From positions 62,001-126,000 of the forward strand of contig JAJPHO010000174.1 in NCBI GenBank assembly GCA_021325215.1: a DNA stretch of 64,000 nucleotides, written 5' to 3'. Made by a program: the position numbers and the translations under genes. Shown piece after piece: positions 1 through 8,916 of the stretch. The notes under the pieces were generated by a model. That model was not told where the DNA came from. It worked only from the letters and a program-made list of their open reading frames with translations, and did no database searches. This stretch comes from Alphaproteobacteria bacterium. Its GTDB lineage: Bacteria > Pseudomonadota > Alphaproteobacteria > Rhodospirillales > Magnetospirillaceae. How positions within the stretch are numbered: position 1 is the stretch's first letter; each line of letters starts with the position of its first letter.

Positions 1-231
1 CAGGAGACCCGCGCTCTGCTCGATTTTTGCGGCCTGCCGTTCGAGGCGGCCTGTCTCGACTTCCAAAAGACCGAGCGGCCGGTGACGACCGCCAGCGCCG
101 GTCAGGTCCGCAGGACGATGTATCAGGGCAGCTCAGATGCCTGGAAGCCTTTCGCCAGGCATCTGGAACCGCTTTTAACCGCGCTCGGCCTGCCGGAGGA
201 CCACCCTTGGCACGGGGTGCTGCCGCCATAG
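1..231 (+). CDS. Sulfotransferase family protein, C-terminal end (5' truncated)
   Basis: The reading frame is open from the first base to a TAG at 229-231. It gives 76 residues with the C-terminal pattern of bacterial PAPS-dependent sulfotransferases, often fused to TPRs: LLDFCGLPFEAACLDF, then a TASAGQVR...YQGSSDAWKPF stretch and a short helix (HLEPLLTALG). In that family this part closes the fold after the nucleotide-binding core, which lies outside the window. Such enzymes move a sulfuryl group to a protein or glycan acceptor; the acceptor here is unknown. The convergent DUF4214 gene ends 8 bp away. Confidence 0.75.
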   Translation, partial: QETRALLDFCGLPFEAACLDFQKTERPVTTASAGQVRRTMYQGSSDAWKPFARHLEPLLTALGLPEDHPWHGVLPP

Positions 232-238
232 AGCCGCT

Positions 239-1657
239 TCAGATCACATAGAGGAAATGCTGCGCATCGGCGGGATGTTGCGCGGTGATCCGCACGTCGT
301 TCAGGAACTCGCTCGAACTGGAGAAATCGGTCAGCACCTGGGCCCGCCCCGCCAAATCCGACACCGACTGGCCGATCACCGCCTGATAATAGGAAACGGC
401 GCCCGCCTCCGGCGCCCGGTGCAGCAGAGCATTGTAGAGAGCCGTCACGAACTGCCCGTCTCCGGCGGCCGACGCCGCGAATTGATGTGCCGGGTTGTCG
501 GCGCTCTCCGGCGACAGCAGGAATTGTTGCGCGAGCTGGTTCAGGGACAGGCCGGGCGTGTCGACGAGCGCCATTTCGTAATAGGCCAGGCCGGCGACGT
601 CCGGTGTTCGTCCCAAAGCGGCGGCGTAGAGCGCGACCACATTGCCGCTGGTGGCGGCGCCCGTGGTGGCGGGAGCTTGAGCGATGAAATCCGTACCGTC
701 GCTGAACTCCAGGGCGGTGATGCCGCTCAGATGGTCGACGCTGGCGCGCCCGGTGCCGACATCGGTGACGGTGAAGGAGACGCCATCGCCGGCAGGCATG
801 ATTTGATAGTGCGCCGCCCGGCCGGTGAAGGCCACGACCGTTCCCCGTCCCGGCGTTCCGGCCAAGGTCAGGTTAGCCGCGGTTCCATCGATGGCCAGAG
901 TATAATTGCTGGTGACGTCCCGCAGCAGCGCCGCGTCGGCGGTCAATTGATCGGGCGTCAGCGCCAGGGCGGGAACCCCGTCGTCGAAGGCGATGGAGAC
1001 GTCATGCCCGGTGGCGATGAGCCCGTTCAGCGTGCTGGCGTTGGCCAGGACGTTGTCGGCGCTGTCGCTGATCGCGATCGCGGCGACATGAGGAAGGGCG
1101 GCGACCGTCGCGGCGTCGGCGGCGATCACGCCGCTCACCTTCAGGCCATAAGAGCCGCCGATGACGCCGAGGGCGTCCGCGTCCGCCGTCAGCTGCGTCA
1201 GGGTCAGCGACAGCTGCGGCGTGCCGGAATCGCTCAGAACGATCGACAGGTCGTGATGCTGAGCCTGAACGGCCTCCAGCATGTCGAGGTGCGACGACAC
1301 GTTCGCCGCACTGTCGGCGACGTCGATCGCCGCGACATTCCGCACGGCCGCGTCGGATTGCGCCTCGGCGGCGAGAGCGCCGGTCACGGTGAGCTTGTAA
1401 GGGGTGGCGATGCTCTCGATCACGGGCGAAGCCATGTCGAGCTGGTTCTGCGTCAGGGTTTCGCTCACCACGCCCGGATCGGTCAGGGTTATCGCTTCGC
1501 TTCCGAAGTAATTGACCGAGAAGGCGTAGGAAAGCTGCGGCAAATTATTGAAAACATTGGCAGCACTGTCGGCGATGGCGATCTGGCCGAATTCCGGCGG
1601 CGTGGAAAGCAGCATGGCCACGGTCTGGGGTGCGTGGTTCTCTGACATGGGCATCAC
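239..1657 (-). CDS. DUF4214 repeat protein A, probably exported
   Basis: 472 residues. The N-terminal two thirds holds about three repeats of 70-80 residues built around I-A-I-S/A-D-S-A-x-N-V followed by Y-x-L-x-V/I-x-G, as in beta-strand-rich surface or secreted proteins. The C-terminus carries a DUF4214 region (VVALYAAALGRTPDVAGLAYY, then a second half ALYNALLHRAPEAGAVSYY). It ends in QHPADAQHFLYVI, which is almost identical in the neighbouring paralogue. No Sec signal is visible; acidic, Gly/Ala-rich DUF4214 proteins are often type I secretion substrates, but no transporter is nearby. The start is GTG 1657 or ATG 1654; a GGAG lies 8 and 11 nt upstream. Confidence 0.75.
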   Translation of the reverse strand: MMPMSENHAPQTVAMLLSTPPEFGQIAIADSAANVFNNLPQLSYAFSVNYFGSEAITLTDPGVVSETLTQNQLDMASPVIESIATPYKLTVTGALAAEAQSDAAVRNVAAIDVADSAANVSSHLDMLEAVQAQHHDLSIVLSDSGTPQLSLTLTQLTADADALGVIGGSYGLKVSGVIAADAATVAALPHVAAIAISDSADNVLANASTLNGLIATGHDVSIAFDDGVPALALTPDQLTADAALLRDVTSNYTLAIDGTAANLTLAGTPGRGTVVAFTGRAAHYQIMPAGDGVSFTVTDVGTGRASVDHLSGITALEFSDGTDFIAQAPATTGAATSGNVVALYAAALGRTPDVAGLAYYEMALVDTPGLSLNQLAQQFLLSPESADNPAHQFAASAAGDGQFVTALYNALLHRAPEAGAVSYYQAVIGQSVSDLAGRAQVLTDFSSSSEFLNDVRITAQHPADAQHFLYVI

Positions 1658-1813
1658 GGCACAGGCTCCGATAAGGGTGTCTCCCCCCTCGGTGTTTCAG
1701 ATCGGCCTGGGCCCGGCTTTATTCCCGGCGCCTGTCGAAAATATGCTGTTCCGATGGTCGGGCGGTTCGCAGGCGGAAGAACGGACTGGTCCCGTTCTTC
1801 CGCCTCGCAGACC

Positions 1814-3235
1814 TCAGATCACATAGAGGAAGTGCTGAGCATCGGCCGGATGCTGGGCGGTGATCTGCACGTCGCCGAGATATTCCGGCGAAGCGGAGAA
1901 ATCGACCAGCACCTGGGCATGGCCGGCCAGCGCCGCGGCGGCATAAGCCGCCGTGCCGGGCGTCAGGCCGTTGGTGAATTGGGCGATGACGCTCTGATAA
2001 AAGGCCACCGCGCCGGCTTCGGGCGCCCGGTGCAGCAGGTTGGCATAGGTGTCGGTGACGAACTGGGCGTCGCCCGCCGCCGACTGCGCGTAATTATGGG
2101 CCGTATTGTTCACATATTCCGGCGAGGACAGGAAATTCTGCGCCAGCTGGCTCAGGGTCAGGCTCGGCGTCGTCGCGGCCAGCTGCTGATAATAGGCCAG
2201 GCCCGGCACGTCCGGCACCCGCCCCAGCACGGCGGCATAGATCTCGGTGACGTTGCCGGTGGTGATGCCCGTGTTGCTGGGGGCGTTCGCGATGAAATCG
2301 GTGAAATCGCTGAACTGCAGCGCGGTGACGGTACCGAGATGGTCGATGCTGGCGCGGCCGGTGCTCGTGTCGGTGACCGTGAAGTTCACCCCGTCTCCGG
2401 CGGGAGTGACCGTATACTGATCCGCCATTCCGCTGAATTTGACGATGGTTCCGTGCCCGGCGATGCCCGAGGCGGTGATGTTGGCCGCGGTGCCGTCGAT
2501 CGTCAGAGTGTAGTTGGTGCCGATGTCTTTCAGCAGCTGGGCGTCGTTGGTCGCCTGCGCGGCACTGACCGACAGGCTGGGAATGCCGCTGTCGGTCAGC
2601 GTGATTCCGGTGATTTTTCCCGCGGCGAAAAGGCTTTGCAGAGCATCGAGGTCCGCATTGACGTTGGCCGCGCTGTCCGAGATCGCCACCTGTCCGCCCG
2701 GGGGCGAGGCCGTCGCCTGGGCCGCGGTCTCGACGGGCGCGGGCAAAGCGGTGAAGGTCAGGGTCTGCTGCGGCGTCGCATCGGTACTGATCTGCGTTCC
2801 GTCGGTGGTCAGTACGAACAGATCGGAGCTGAGCAGCGTGGCGTTGCCGCTCTGGATGTCGGCAGCCACCGCGGATTCGGAAAGAGATGTCACCGCCGCG
2901 GAGCCGTTGGCGGCCAGCAGGAGGTCGTTTCCACTCTGGCCGATCACGGTGAAATTCCAGGGAACCCCATTGGTCGTGTCATAGCCTCCACCGCCATAAC
3001 CGCCGCTGCCGGTGCTGGTGAAATAGCCGGTGACCACGATATTGTTGTTGGCATCGTTGACCGAGGTGATCTTCAGGCTGTCGAAGCTGGCATAGGTTGC
3101 GGCGCCGGTCTTCGCGGTAACGGAGGTTACGGTTCCGTTGGATGCCGTTCCCGACAGATAGGTCAGGTTGGCCAGGGATTGGACGGTGGAAGTCTGGTTC
3201 AGCAGGCCGTCAAGATTGCCCGAACTGATGGTCAT
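1814..3235 (-). CDS. DUF4214 repeat protein B, paralogue of the adjacent gene
   Basis: 473 residues from ATG 3235, preceded by GGGAG; the open frame continues upstream to 3334 but that part has no ribosome site. The N-terminal 200 residues are unlike paralogue A (a glycine-rich stretch near residues 95-105). Then comes one copy of the I-A-I-S-D-S-A-A-N-V repeat, a Y-T-V-T-P-A-G-D-G-V-x-F-T-V-T-D segment shared with A, and a C-terminal DUF4214 domain (EIYAAVLGRVPDVPGLAYY) ending in FLYVI. A and B read in the same direction with 156 bp between them and look like a tandem duplication. Role unknown; adhesion or a surface layer is a guess. Confidence 0.75.
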   Translation of the reverse strand: MTISSGNLDGLLNQTSTVQSLANLTYLSGTASNGTVTSVTAKTGAATYASFDSLKITSVNDANNNIVVTGYFTSTGSGGYGGGGYDTTNGVPWNFTVIGQSGNDLLLAANGSAAVTSLSESAVAADIQSGNATLLSSDLFVLTTDGTQISTDATPQQTLTFTALPAPVETAAQATASPPGGQVAISDSAANVNADLDALQSLFAAGKITGITLTDSGIPSLSVSAAQATNDAQLLKDIGTNYTLTIDGTAANITASGIAGHGTIVKFSGMADQYTVTPAGDGVNFTVTDTSTGRASIDHLGTVTALQFSDFTDFIANAPSNTGITTGNVTEIYAAVLGRVPDVPGLAYYQQLAATTPSLTLSQLAQNFLSSPEYVNNTAHNYAQSAAGDAQFVTDTYANLLHRAPEAGAVAFYQSVIAQFTNGLTPGTAAYAAAALAGHAQVLVDFSASPEYLGDVQITAQHPADAQHFLYVI

Positions 3236-3351
3236 GATACGCACTCCCGAGAGGTTGGTTACTTTCCCCGGTGTGCTTGGGACGCCATGCTCCCGCGCTT
3301 TATTCCCGCCGTGCGATTGACAAACACGCCCCACAGCCTTTCAGTGGGCCG

Positions 3352-5433
3352 ATGCGTCCCGAAGCCCTTTATCCCCTGTTCGCCCCCGTCACCACCCTGT
3401 CCGGCATCGGTCCGCGCCTTTCGGCGCTGGTCGCCAAGGCGGCGGGGCCGCATGTGGTCGATCTGCTGTGGCATCTGCCCTCCGGCCTGATCGATCGCCG
3501 CCAGATCGTGCCGATCGCGACGGCGCCGCTCGGGACGGTGGTCAGTCTGCGGGTGACGGTCGACCGGCACATGCCCGGCTCCTCCTCCCGCGCGCCCTAT
3601 CGGGTTCAGGTCAACGACGAGACCGGCAGCCTGACCCTGGTCTTCTTCCATGTGCGCGGCGATTGGCTGTCCAAGGCCTTGCCGGTCGGAAGCCGGCGGA
3701 TGATCAGCGGCGTGGTCGAAGAGTTCAACGATTCCCGGCAGATGGCCCATCCCGACCATATGGTGCCGCTGGAAGAGGAAGCCTCGGTCGCGACCGTCGA
3801 GCCGATCTATCCGCTGACCGGCGGATTGCCCGGCAAGGTGATGGTCAAGGCGGTGCGCCAGGCCGTTGCCTTGGCCCCCGAACTGCCCGAATGGCTCGAC
3901 CCCGCCCTCCTCGTCCGGGAAAAATGGCCGTCCTGGCAGGAAGCCATCCGCCGCCAGCATGCGCCCGACAATACCGGCGATCTCGGCCTCAGCCCGCCCT
4001 GGCGCTGCCGCCTGGCCTATGACGAGCTGCTGTCGAACCAGCTGGCACTCGCTTTGGTGCGGGCGTCGCTCAAGCGCGGCGTCGGGCGGTCTCTGGCCGG
4101 CGACGGCGCGATCCGGCAAAAGATCATCGCCGGCCTGCCCTTCGCCCTGACCGGAGCGCAGGAACGCTCGGGCCGCGAGATCGCCGAGGATATGAATTCC
4201 GGCTCGCGCATGCTGCGGCTGCTGCAGGGCGATGTCGGCGCCGGCAAGACGGTGGTGGCGCTGCTGGCCATGGCCCAGGCGGTCGAGGCCGGTACCCAGG
4301 CGGCCCTGATGGCGCCGACGGAAATTCTGGCCCGCCAGCATCTCGCCACTCTGGAACGCATGGCCGCTCCCGCCGGGCTGCGCCTGGCCTTGCTGACCGG
4401 CCGCGACAAGGGCAAGGCCCGCCAGAAGATCCTCGACGCCCTGGCTGCCGGCGAGATCGACATCGTGGTCGGCACCCACGCGCTGTTCCAGGCCGATGTG
4501 GCGTTCCATGACCTCGGCCTGGCGGTGATCGACGAGCAGCACCGCTTCGGCGTGCAGCAGCGCCTCGACCTCGCCGCCAAAGGCCGCGCCGTCGATATGC
4601 TGGTGATGACCGCGACGCCGATCCCGCGCACGCTGACCTTGACCGCGTATGGCGACATGGATGTCTCCCGCCTCGACGAGAAGCCGCCGGGCCGCCAGCC
4701 GGTCGATACCCGCGTACTGCCTTTGGCCCGGCTGGAGGACGTCGCCGGCGGCATCGCCCGCGCCGTGGCGGGCGGCACCAAGGTCTATTGGGTCTGCCCG
4801 CTGATCGAGGAATCGGAAACCAGCGACCTCGCCGCCGCCGCGGATCGCCACGACTATCTGCGAACCCTGCTCGGCCCGCGGGTCGGGCTGCTGCACGGCA
4901 AGATGAAGGCGGCCGAGAAGGATGCGGTGATGGCCGCTTTCGCCGGCACCGAACTGGACGTGCTGGTGGCGACCACGGTGATCGAAGTCGGCGTCGACGT
5001 GCCGGCCGCCTCGATCATGGTGGTGGAACATGCGGAACGCTTCGGCCTGGCGCAATTGCACCAGCTGCGCGGCCGCATCGGGCGCGGTTCGGCGCGCTCG
5101 ACCTGCATGCTGCTCTACGCGCCGCCTTTGGGCCAGATCGCCAAAGCGCGGCTGGAAATCCTGAAAGACAGCGAGGACGGTTTCCGCATCGCCGAGGAAG
5201 ACCTGAAGCTGCGCGGCAGCGGCGAATTGCTGGGCGTCCGCCAGAGCGGCGTGCCCAATTGCCGGGTCGCCGACCTGCTCGCCCATGATGAATTGCTGGC
5301 CATGGCGCGCGACGACACCAAGCTGATCCTGGCTCAGGACCCGGACCTGGAATCCCCGCGCGGCAAGGCTTTACGGACGCTGCTGTATCTGTTCGAGCGG
5401 GATGCGGTGGTGAAGACGCTGAGGTCGGGGTGA
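3352..5433 (+). CDS. recG: ATP-dependent DNA helicase RecG
   Basis: 693 residues from ATG 3352. RecG remodels stalled replication forks and branch-migrates Holliday junctions in the cytoplasm. In order: an N-terminal wedge/OB region with the family opening TLSGIGPRLSALVAK; Walker A (GDVGAGKT) in the first RecA lobe; a DEQHRFGVQQR box (DExH); motif III TATPIPRTL; and second-lobe motifs including HQLRGRIGRG followed by the RecG-typical RLEIL and FRIAEEDLKLRGSGELLG. Length is normal for the family. The 82 bp open frame upstream of 3352 is unlikely to be translated. Confidence 0.97.
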   Translation: MRPEALYPLFAPVTTLSGIGPRLSALVAKAAGPHVVDLLWHLPSGLIDRRQIVPIATAPLGTVVSLRVTVDRHMPGSSSRAPYRVQVNDETGSLTLVFFHVRGDWLSKALPVGSRRMISGVVEEFNDSRQMAHPDHMVPLEEEASVATVEPIYPLTGGLPGKVMVKAVRQAVALAPELPEWLDPALLVREKWPSWQEAIRRQHAPDNTGDLGLSPPWRCRLAYDELLSNQLALALVRASLKRGVGRSLAGDGAIRQKIIAGLPFALTGAQERSGREIAEDMNSGSRMLRLLQGDVGAGKTVVALLAMAQAVEAGTQAALMAPTEILARQHLATLERMAAPAGLRLALLTGRDKGKARQKILDALAAGEIDIVVGTHALFQADVAFHDLGLAVIDEQHRFGVQQRLDLAAKGRAVDMLVMTATPIPRTLTLTAYGDMDVSRLDEKPPGRQPVDTRVLPLARLEDVAGGIARAVAGGTKVYWVCPLIEESETSDLAAAADRHDYLRTLLGPRVGLLHGKMKAAEKDAVMAAFAGTELDVLVATTVIEVGVDVPAASIMVVEHAERFGLAQLHQLRGRIGRGSARSTCMLLYAPPLGQIAKARLEILKDSEDGFRIAEEDLKLRGSGELLGVRQSGVPNCRVADLLAHDELLAMARDDTKLILAQDPDLESPRGKALRTLLYLFERDAVVKTLRSG

Positions 5434-5491
5434 ACTGGCTGACAGTGTGCGGGCGGTTGGCGCTGTTTGTTTAAATCTGTGGATAAACAAA

Positions 5492-5902
5492 TTACTGCGG
5501 CGGGCAGGTAACCGATTGGCCGGATCCATAGATCGCCTTGCTGTCGAACATTTGCGCGCTGCTGGTTTTGGTGGTGTCGTCGGTAAGGCGGATCTGTCCG
5601 TCCTGAGGCCGCTGCGTTTCGGGCGGGGTCTCGCCCTTCAGCGCCTTGGCGACGGCCATGCCGCCGCTCGTGGCGCAGTCGGTCTGCAGACGGTTGGCGG
5701 GATCATCCTGGAATTGCGGTCCGTCGCCGGTTTTCGGAAAGCCTTTCCATTCCGGCGGCGGCGCGAGCGCGGCGGTGCCGGCGGCGACGCCGATCATGCC
5801 GGCTGCCGCGGCGCCCAGGCCGTTGGCTTTCATCAGGACGTTGTCGGCCGATGCCATGGCGGGAATGAACAGAGCGGCCAGAAAAATCCAAACGCGCATC
5901 AT
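5492..5902 (-). CDS. Small secreted protein of unknown function
   Basis: 136 residues. The N-terminus is a good Sec signal peptide (MMRVWIFLAALFIPAMASA, cleavage after ASA), so the mature product is about 117 residues and probably periplasmic. The mature part has an Ala/Gly-rich helix (GLGAAAAGMIGVAAGTAAL) and then a polar, charged segment with two cysteines (near C76 and the terminal CPPQ) that could pair. No family recognised. It faces recG convergently and is divergent from the Nudix gene. ATG 5902 and ATG 5899 are both possible starts. Confidence 0.65.
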   Translation of the reverse strand: MMRVWIFLAALFIPAMASADNVLMKANGLGAAAAGMIGVAAGTAALAPPPEWKGFPKTGDGPQFQDDPANRLQTDCATSGGMAVAKALKGETPPETQRPQDGQIRLTDDTTKTSSAQMFDSKAIYGSGQSVTCPPQ

Positions 5903-5950
5903 GCGCCAATATTAGCAAAGTCCGGAGGTTGGGGCTAAGCTCTTCACATC

Positions 5951-6385
5951 ATGTCACGACTTTCTCCCTGGCCCGTGGTCGCCGTCGGCGCGATCGTCTG
6001 GAAAGAAGACCGATTTCTGCTGATCCGCCGGGGGCAGCCGCCGCGCAAAGGCGGCTGGAGCATTCCGGGCGGACGACAGGAGGCCGGGGAAACCGTGCAT
6101 GAGGCGGTGCACCGGGAAATCCGCGAGGAAGCCGGCATCGATATCGAGATTACCGGAATCGCCGCCGTGGTCGATCTGATCGACCGCGGCGAAGCCGTGA
6201 TCAACCATCATTACACGGTGATCGACATGCTGGCCGAATGGCGCGCGGGCGAAGCCCGGGCCGGCGACGACGCCATGGACACCGCCTGGGTGGCGCTGGA
6301 CGATATCGGCGCCTATGACCTGCCCGATTTGCAGGTCGAGGTGATCACCCAGGCCGCCCGCCAGCGACGGAGCGCAGCAGCATGA
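5951..6385 (+). CDS. Nudix hydrolase
   Basis: 144 residues with a complete Nudix box (GGRQEAGETVHEAVHREIREEAGI) at about residues 38-61: the glycine, the first Glu and the REIREE catalytic core are all present. The compact fold and FLLIRRGQPPRKGGWSIPGG lead-in resemble ADP-ribose or MutT-like pyrophosphatases. These cleave nucleoside diphosphates linked to another group, with Mg2+. The stop overlaps the start of argE by 4 bp (ATGA), so the two are probably co-translated. The substrate cannot be read from sequence. Confidence 0.88.
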   Translation: MSRLSPWPVVAVGAIVWKEDRFLLIRRGQPPRKGGWSIPGGRQEAGETVHEAVHREIREEAGIDIEITGIAAVVDLIDRGEAVINHHYTVIDMLAEWRAGEARAGDDAMDTAWVALDDIGAYDLPDLQVEVITQAARQRRSAAA

Positions 6386-7539
6386 GTATTTCCCCCGCGG
6401 TTCTGGAAACGGCCGGCCGCCTGGTCGGCTTCGACAGCACCAGCCGCAAATCGAATTTGCAGGTCATCGATTACCTCAAGGACACCTTGTCCGCTTTAGG
6501 CGCCGATTGCCGTCTGACTCATGACGATTCCGGCAAGAAGGCTAATCTTTACGCCACTCTGGGCCCGACGGACCGGCCCGGCGTGATGTTGTCGGGCCAT
6601 ACCGACGTGGTACCGGTCGAGGGCCAGGCCTGGAGCGGCGATCCCTTCAAGCTGACCGAGCGCGACGGCAAATTGTTCGGGCGCGGTTCGGCGGACATGA
6701 AGTCCTTCATCGCCCTGGCCGTCGCCCTGGCGCCCGAATTTCTCGAGCGCGGCCTGAAAACGCCGCTGCATTTCGCTTTTTCCTATGACGAGGAAGTCGG
6801 CTGCATTGGCGTGCGGCGCCTGATCTCCGACCTGGCCGGACTGCCGATCAAGCCGCGTTTGTGCATCGTCGGCGAGCCGACCGGGATGAAAGTGGTGGCC
6901 GGCCATAAGGGCAAGCGCAATTTCTCGTGCTCGGTCCATGGCAAGGAATGCCATTCCGCCCTGGCCGAGGGCGTGAACGCCGTCGAAGCGGCGGCCGAAA
7001 TGATCGCCCATATCAAGGAGATGCAGCGCGAAATTCGCCGGGATGGTCCGTTCGATCCGGCCTATGAGCCGCCCTACACCACGCTGCATACCGGCATCGT
7101 CGAGGGCGGCCGCGCTCTCAATATCGTGCCGGCGCACTGCAAGTTCGAATTCGAGATCCGCGCCCTGCCCCATCACGATGTCGAGATGCTGACCGACCGC
7201 ATCACCGCTTACGCGCGCGAGCGCCTGGAGCCGGAAATGAAGGCGGTGCACCCGGCCGCCGGCTTCGATTTCACCATCATGAACGACACCGCCGGCTTCG
7301 ACCTGCCCGACGATAACGAGGCGGTGCGGCTGGTGACCGAACTGACCGGAGACAACCGTACCGGTCGGGTCAGCTTCGGTACCGAAGCCGGGTTGTTCAA
7401 TAATGCCGGCATTTCCACCGTGGTCTGCGGCCCTGGATTCATAGAACAGGCGCATAAACCGGACGAATTCATTTCGCTGGATCAGCTAGCGCAAGGACAG
7501 GCATTCCTGCGTCGTTTGATGAACCGATTGTGCGAGTGA
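6382..7539 (+). CDS. argE: Acetylornithine deacetylase (M20 family)
   Basis: 385 residues. Hydrolyses N-acetylornithine to ornithine in arginine synthesis. M20 metallopeptidase signatures: the first metal site SGHTDVVPVEG (His and Asp), GRGSADMK (bridging Asp), the catalytic YDEEVGCIG (Glu pair), GEPTG, and a distal VSFGTEAGLFNNAG zinc-ligand segment. Length and motif spacing fit the ArgE branch rather than DapE. It begins inside the end of the Nudix gene. M20 enzymes acting on other N-acyl amino acids are the main alternative. Confidence 0.88.
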   Translation: MSISPAVLETAGRLVGFDSTSRKSNLQVIDYLKDTLSALGADCRLTHDDSGKKANLYATLGPTDRPGVMLSGHTDVVPVEGQAWSGDPFKLTERDGKLFGRGSADMKSFIALAVALAPEFLERGLKTPLHFAFSYDEEVGCIGVRRLISDLAGLPIKPRLCIVGEPTGMKVVAGHKGKRNFSCSVHGKECHSALAEGVNAVEAAAEMIAHIKEMQREIRRDGPFDPAYEPPYTTLHTGIVEGGRALNIVPAHCKFEFEIRALPHHDVEMLTDRITAYARERLEPEMKAVHPAAGFDFTIMNDTAGFDLPDDNEAVRLVTELTGDNRTGRVSFGTEAGLFNNAGISTVVCGPGFIEQAHKPDEFISLDQLAQGQAFLRRLMNRLCE

Positions 7540-7618
7540 TGAATCTCCTTTGAAAGAAAGTGGTAATTTCCTTAAAGTAATCTTTCATAAACAGAGTTGT
7601 TTGAATGAGGGGTTAAAG

Positions 7619-8014
7619 GTGGCTGGACAGGACGACCGCAATCGGCTGAGGAAACTTGCCGGCAACATGTCGGAGGAAGACCGTAAGAAGCAGCTGGCCC
7701 AGTCGACGGAACAGCGCCGCGACATGGAGGAGACTCTCGGCAATACCATCGTCAACCAGGAAAAACTGGTCGATCTCGCCGAAAAGATCTGGGCTGCAGT
7801 TCCGGTTTCCCAGCGTCCGCGGTTCACCGCCGAGGATTGGCAGCGCGCCATCTATGACCGCTGCACCCCTGCTTTGCAGCGTGCCGAAGCAAAACTCGAA
7901 GAAAACAAAACCGACGAAAGAATGTTCGTCGCCAAGGTCAAGATTCTGCGTCAGATTTTCGCCGCTCAGGTGGTGCAAGCCATGCAGGCCGTCGCCGAGA
8001 AATATCGCGGCTGA
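7619..8014 (+). CDS. Hypothetical helical protein upstream of a CheY-like gene
   Basis: 131 residues from GTG 7619, which has GAGGGG 7 nt upstream; the open frame also allows a TTG at 7550. The protein is charged and helical (DRNRLRKLAGNMSEEDRKKQLAQ; later ALQRAEAKLEENKTDERMFVAK), with a coiled-coil-like middle and no membrane segment or signal. No family recognised. It precedes the single-domain receiver gene by 84 bp on the same strand, so the pair may be co-transcribed and functionally linked, which is inference. Confidence 0.6.
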   Translation: MAGQDDRNRLRKLAGNMSEEDRKKQLAQSTEQRRDMEETLGNTIVNQEKLVDLAEKIWAAVPVSQRPRFTAEDWQRAIYDRCTPALQRAEAKLEENKTDERMFVAKVKILRQIFAAQVVQAMQAVAEKYRG

Positions 8015-8098
8015 CCCTGCTCAACCCGGGAGATCTTGCGACTTCGTGACCCTCCCTGGGATGATTGACACCTTCCGGCGAATGGCTAGATTTGCAGA

Positions 8099-8521
8099 AT
8101 GGCTCGCATTGAAATCGATTTCTCGAAACTCTCCATCCTGGTCGTCGACGATCAGGATTATGTTCGTACGATCATTGCGCAGCTATTGAAGCGCCTCGGC
8201 GTTTCCAAGGTGCTGGAATGCCCGAATGGCGCCTATGCCCTCGAAGTTCTGGAGCATAACAAGCCCGATCTCATCCTGTGCGACATCAAGATGGCGCCGG
8301 TCGACGGGCTGCAATTCCTGAAAGACGTGCGCAACGGCCTGGGCGGCAGCGATCCCAGCGTGCCGATCATCTTCCTGACCAGCGCCTCCGACCGCAGCAC
8401 GGTCCAAGCCGCCATTACCCACGATGTCGACGGCTATATGGTGAAGCCGGTCTCGGCCGAAGATCTGAAATCCAAGATCATCGGCGTGCTCAACCGGCGT
8501 TTCGCGGAAAAGCATCGCTGA
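8099..8521 (+). CDS. CheY-like single-domain response regulator
   Basis: 140 residues, one receiver domain and no output domain. The acidic pair is D17-D18 (ILVVDDQDYVR), the phospho-acceptor is D62 (LILCDIKM), the switch threonine is T94 (IIFLTSAS) and the conserved lysine is K116 in MVKP. The LILCDIKMAPVDGLQFLK segment is typical of alphaproteobacterial CheY relatives with Hpt partners. A convergent Hpt gene starts 395 bp to the right, a plausible phosphorelay partner. It may signal to flagella or to a kinase; not determinable here. Confidence 0.92.
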   Translation: MARIEIDFSKLSILVVDDQDYVRTIIAQLLKRLGVSKVLECPNGAYALEVLEHNKPDLILCDIKMAPVDGLQFLKDVRNGLGGSDPSVPIIFLTSASDRSTVQAAITHDVDGYMVKPVSAEDLKSKIIGVLNRRFAEKHR

Positions 8522-8538
8522 CTACCCCCTGATCGAAG

Positions 8539-8916
8539 TCAGACCCCGTGCACCGCCTTGATGTCGCTGATGGCTCGTTTGACCTCGTCGAACGCTTCCG
8601 GCACCAGGGCCAGCCATTCCAGCGCCTCGGCGCCGTTGCCTTCCTTGCACAGACGCTCGATATTGCCGCACACGCCGGCCAGACGGAAAGCGCCGGTCAT
8701 GCGCGCGGCGCCCTTGGCGGAATGGGCCGTCTCGACGCCTGCGGCGGTGTCGCCGGCGGCCAATTGGCGCGCCAGTTCGGTCAATAGCGGTTCGGTGCTG
8801 CTGATGAACAGATCGTAGGTTTCCAGCGCCATCTCGTCGATCTCGCCGAACGCTTCCTCCATCGGCACCGGATCGAGCACGGCGAGGTTGGTGTCGATGC
8901 TCTTCCTGTCACTCAC
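8539..8916 (-). CDS. Histidine phosphotransfer (Hpt) domain protein
   Basis: 125 residues, an all-helical Hpt domain. The phosphorylatable histidine is H65 in AHSAKGAARMTGAFRLAGVC, which matches the AHxLKGAA signature. The GTG start (8914-8916) overlaps the stop of the upstream M16 peptidase gene by GTGA, so translation is probably coupled although the functions look unrelated. It likely relays phosphate between a hybrid kinase and a receiver such as the adjacent CheY-like protein; this pairing is inferred from proximity only. Confidence 0.88.
   Translation of the reverse strand: MSDRKSIDTNLAVLDPVPMEEAFGEIDEMALETYDLFISSTEPLLTELARQLAAGDTAAGVETAHSAKGAARMTGAFRLAGVCGNIERLCKEGNGAEALEWLALVPEAFDEVKRAISDIKAVHGV

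Noticed and set aside
257-1645. 462-codon open frame opposite the first DUF4214 gene
   Set aside because: The DUF4214 repeats and shared C-terminal tail on the other strand are convincing; this frame has no pattern.
3259-5286. 675-codon open frame on the minus strand
   Set aside because: Antisense of recG, whose helicase motifs are complete.
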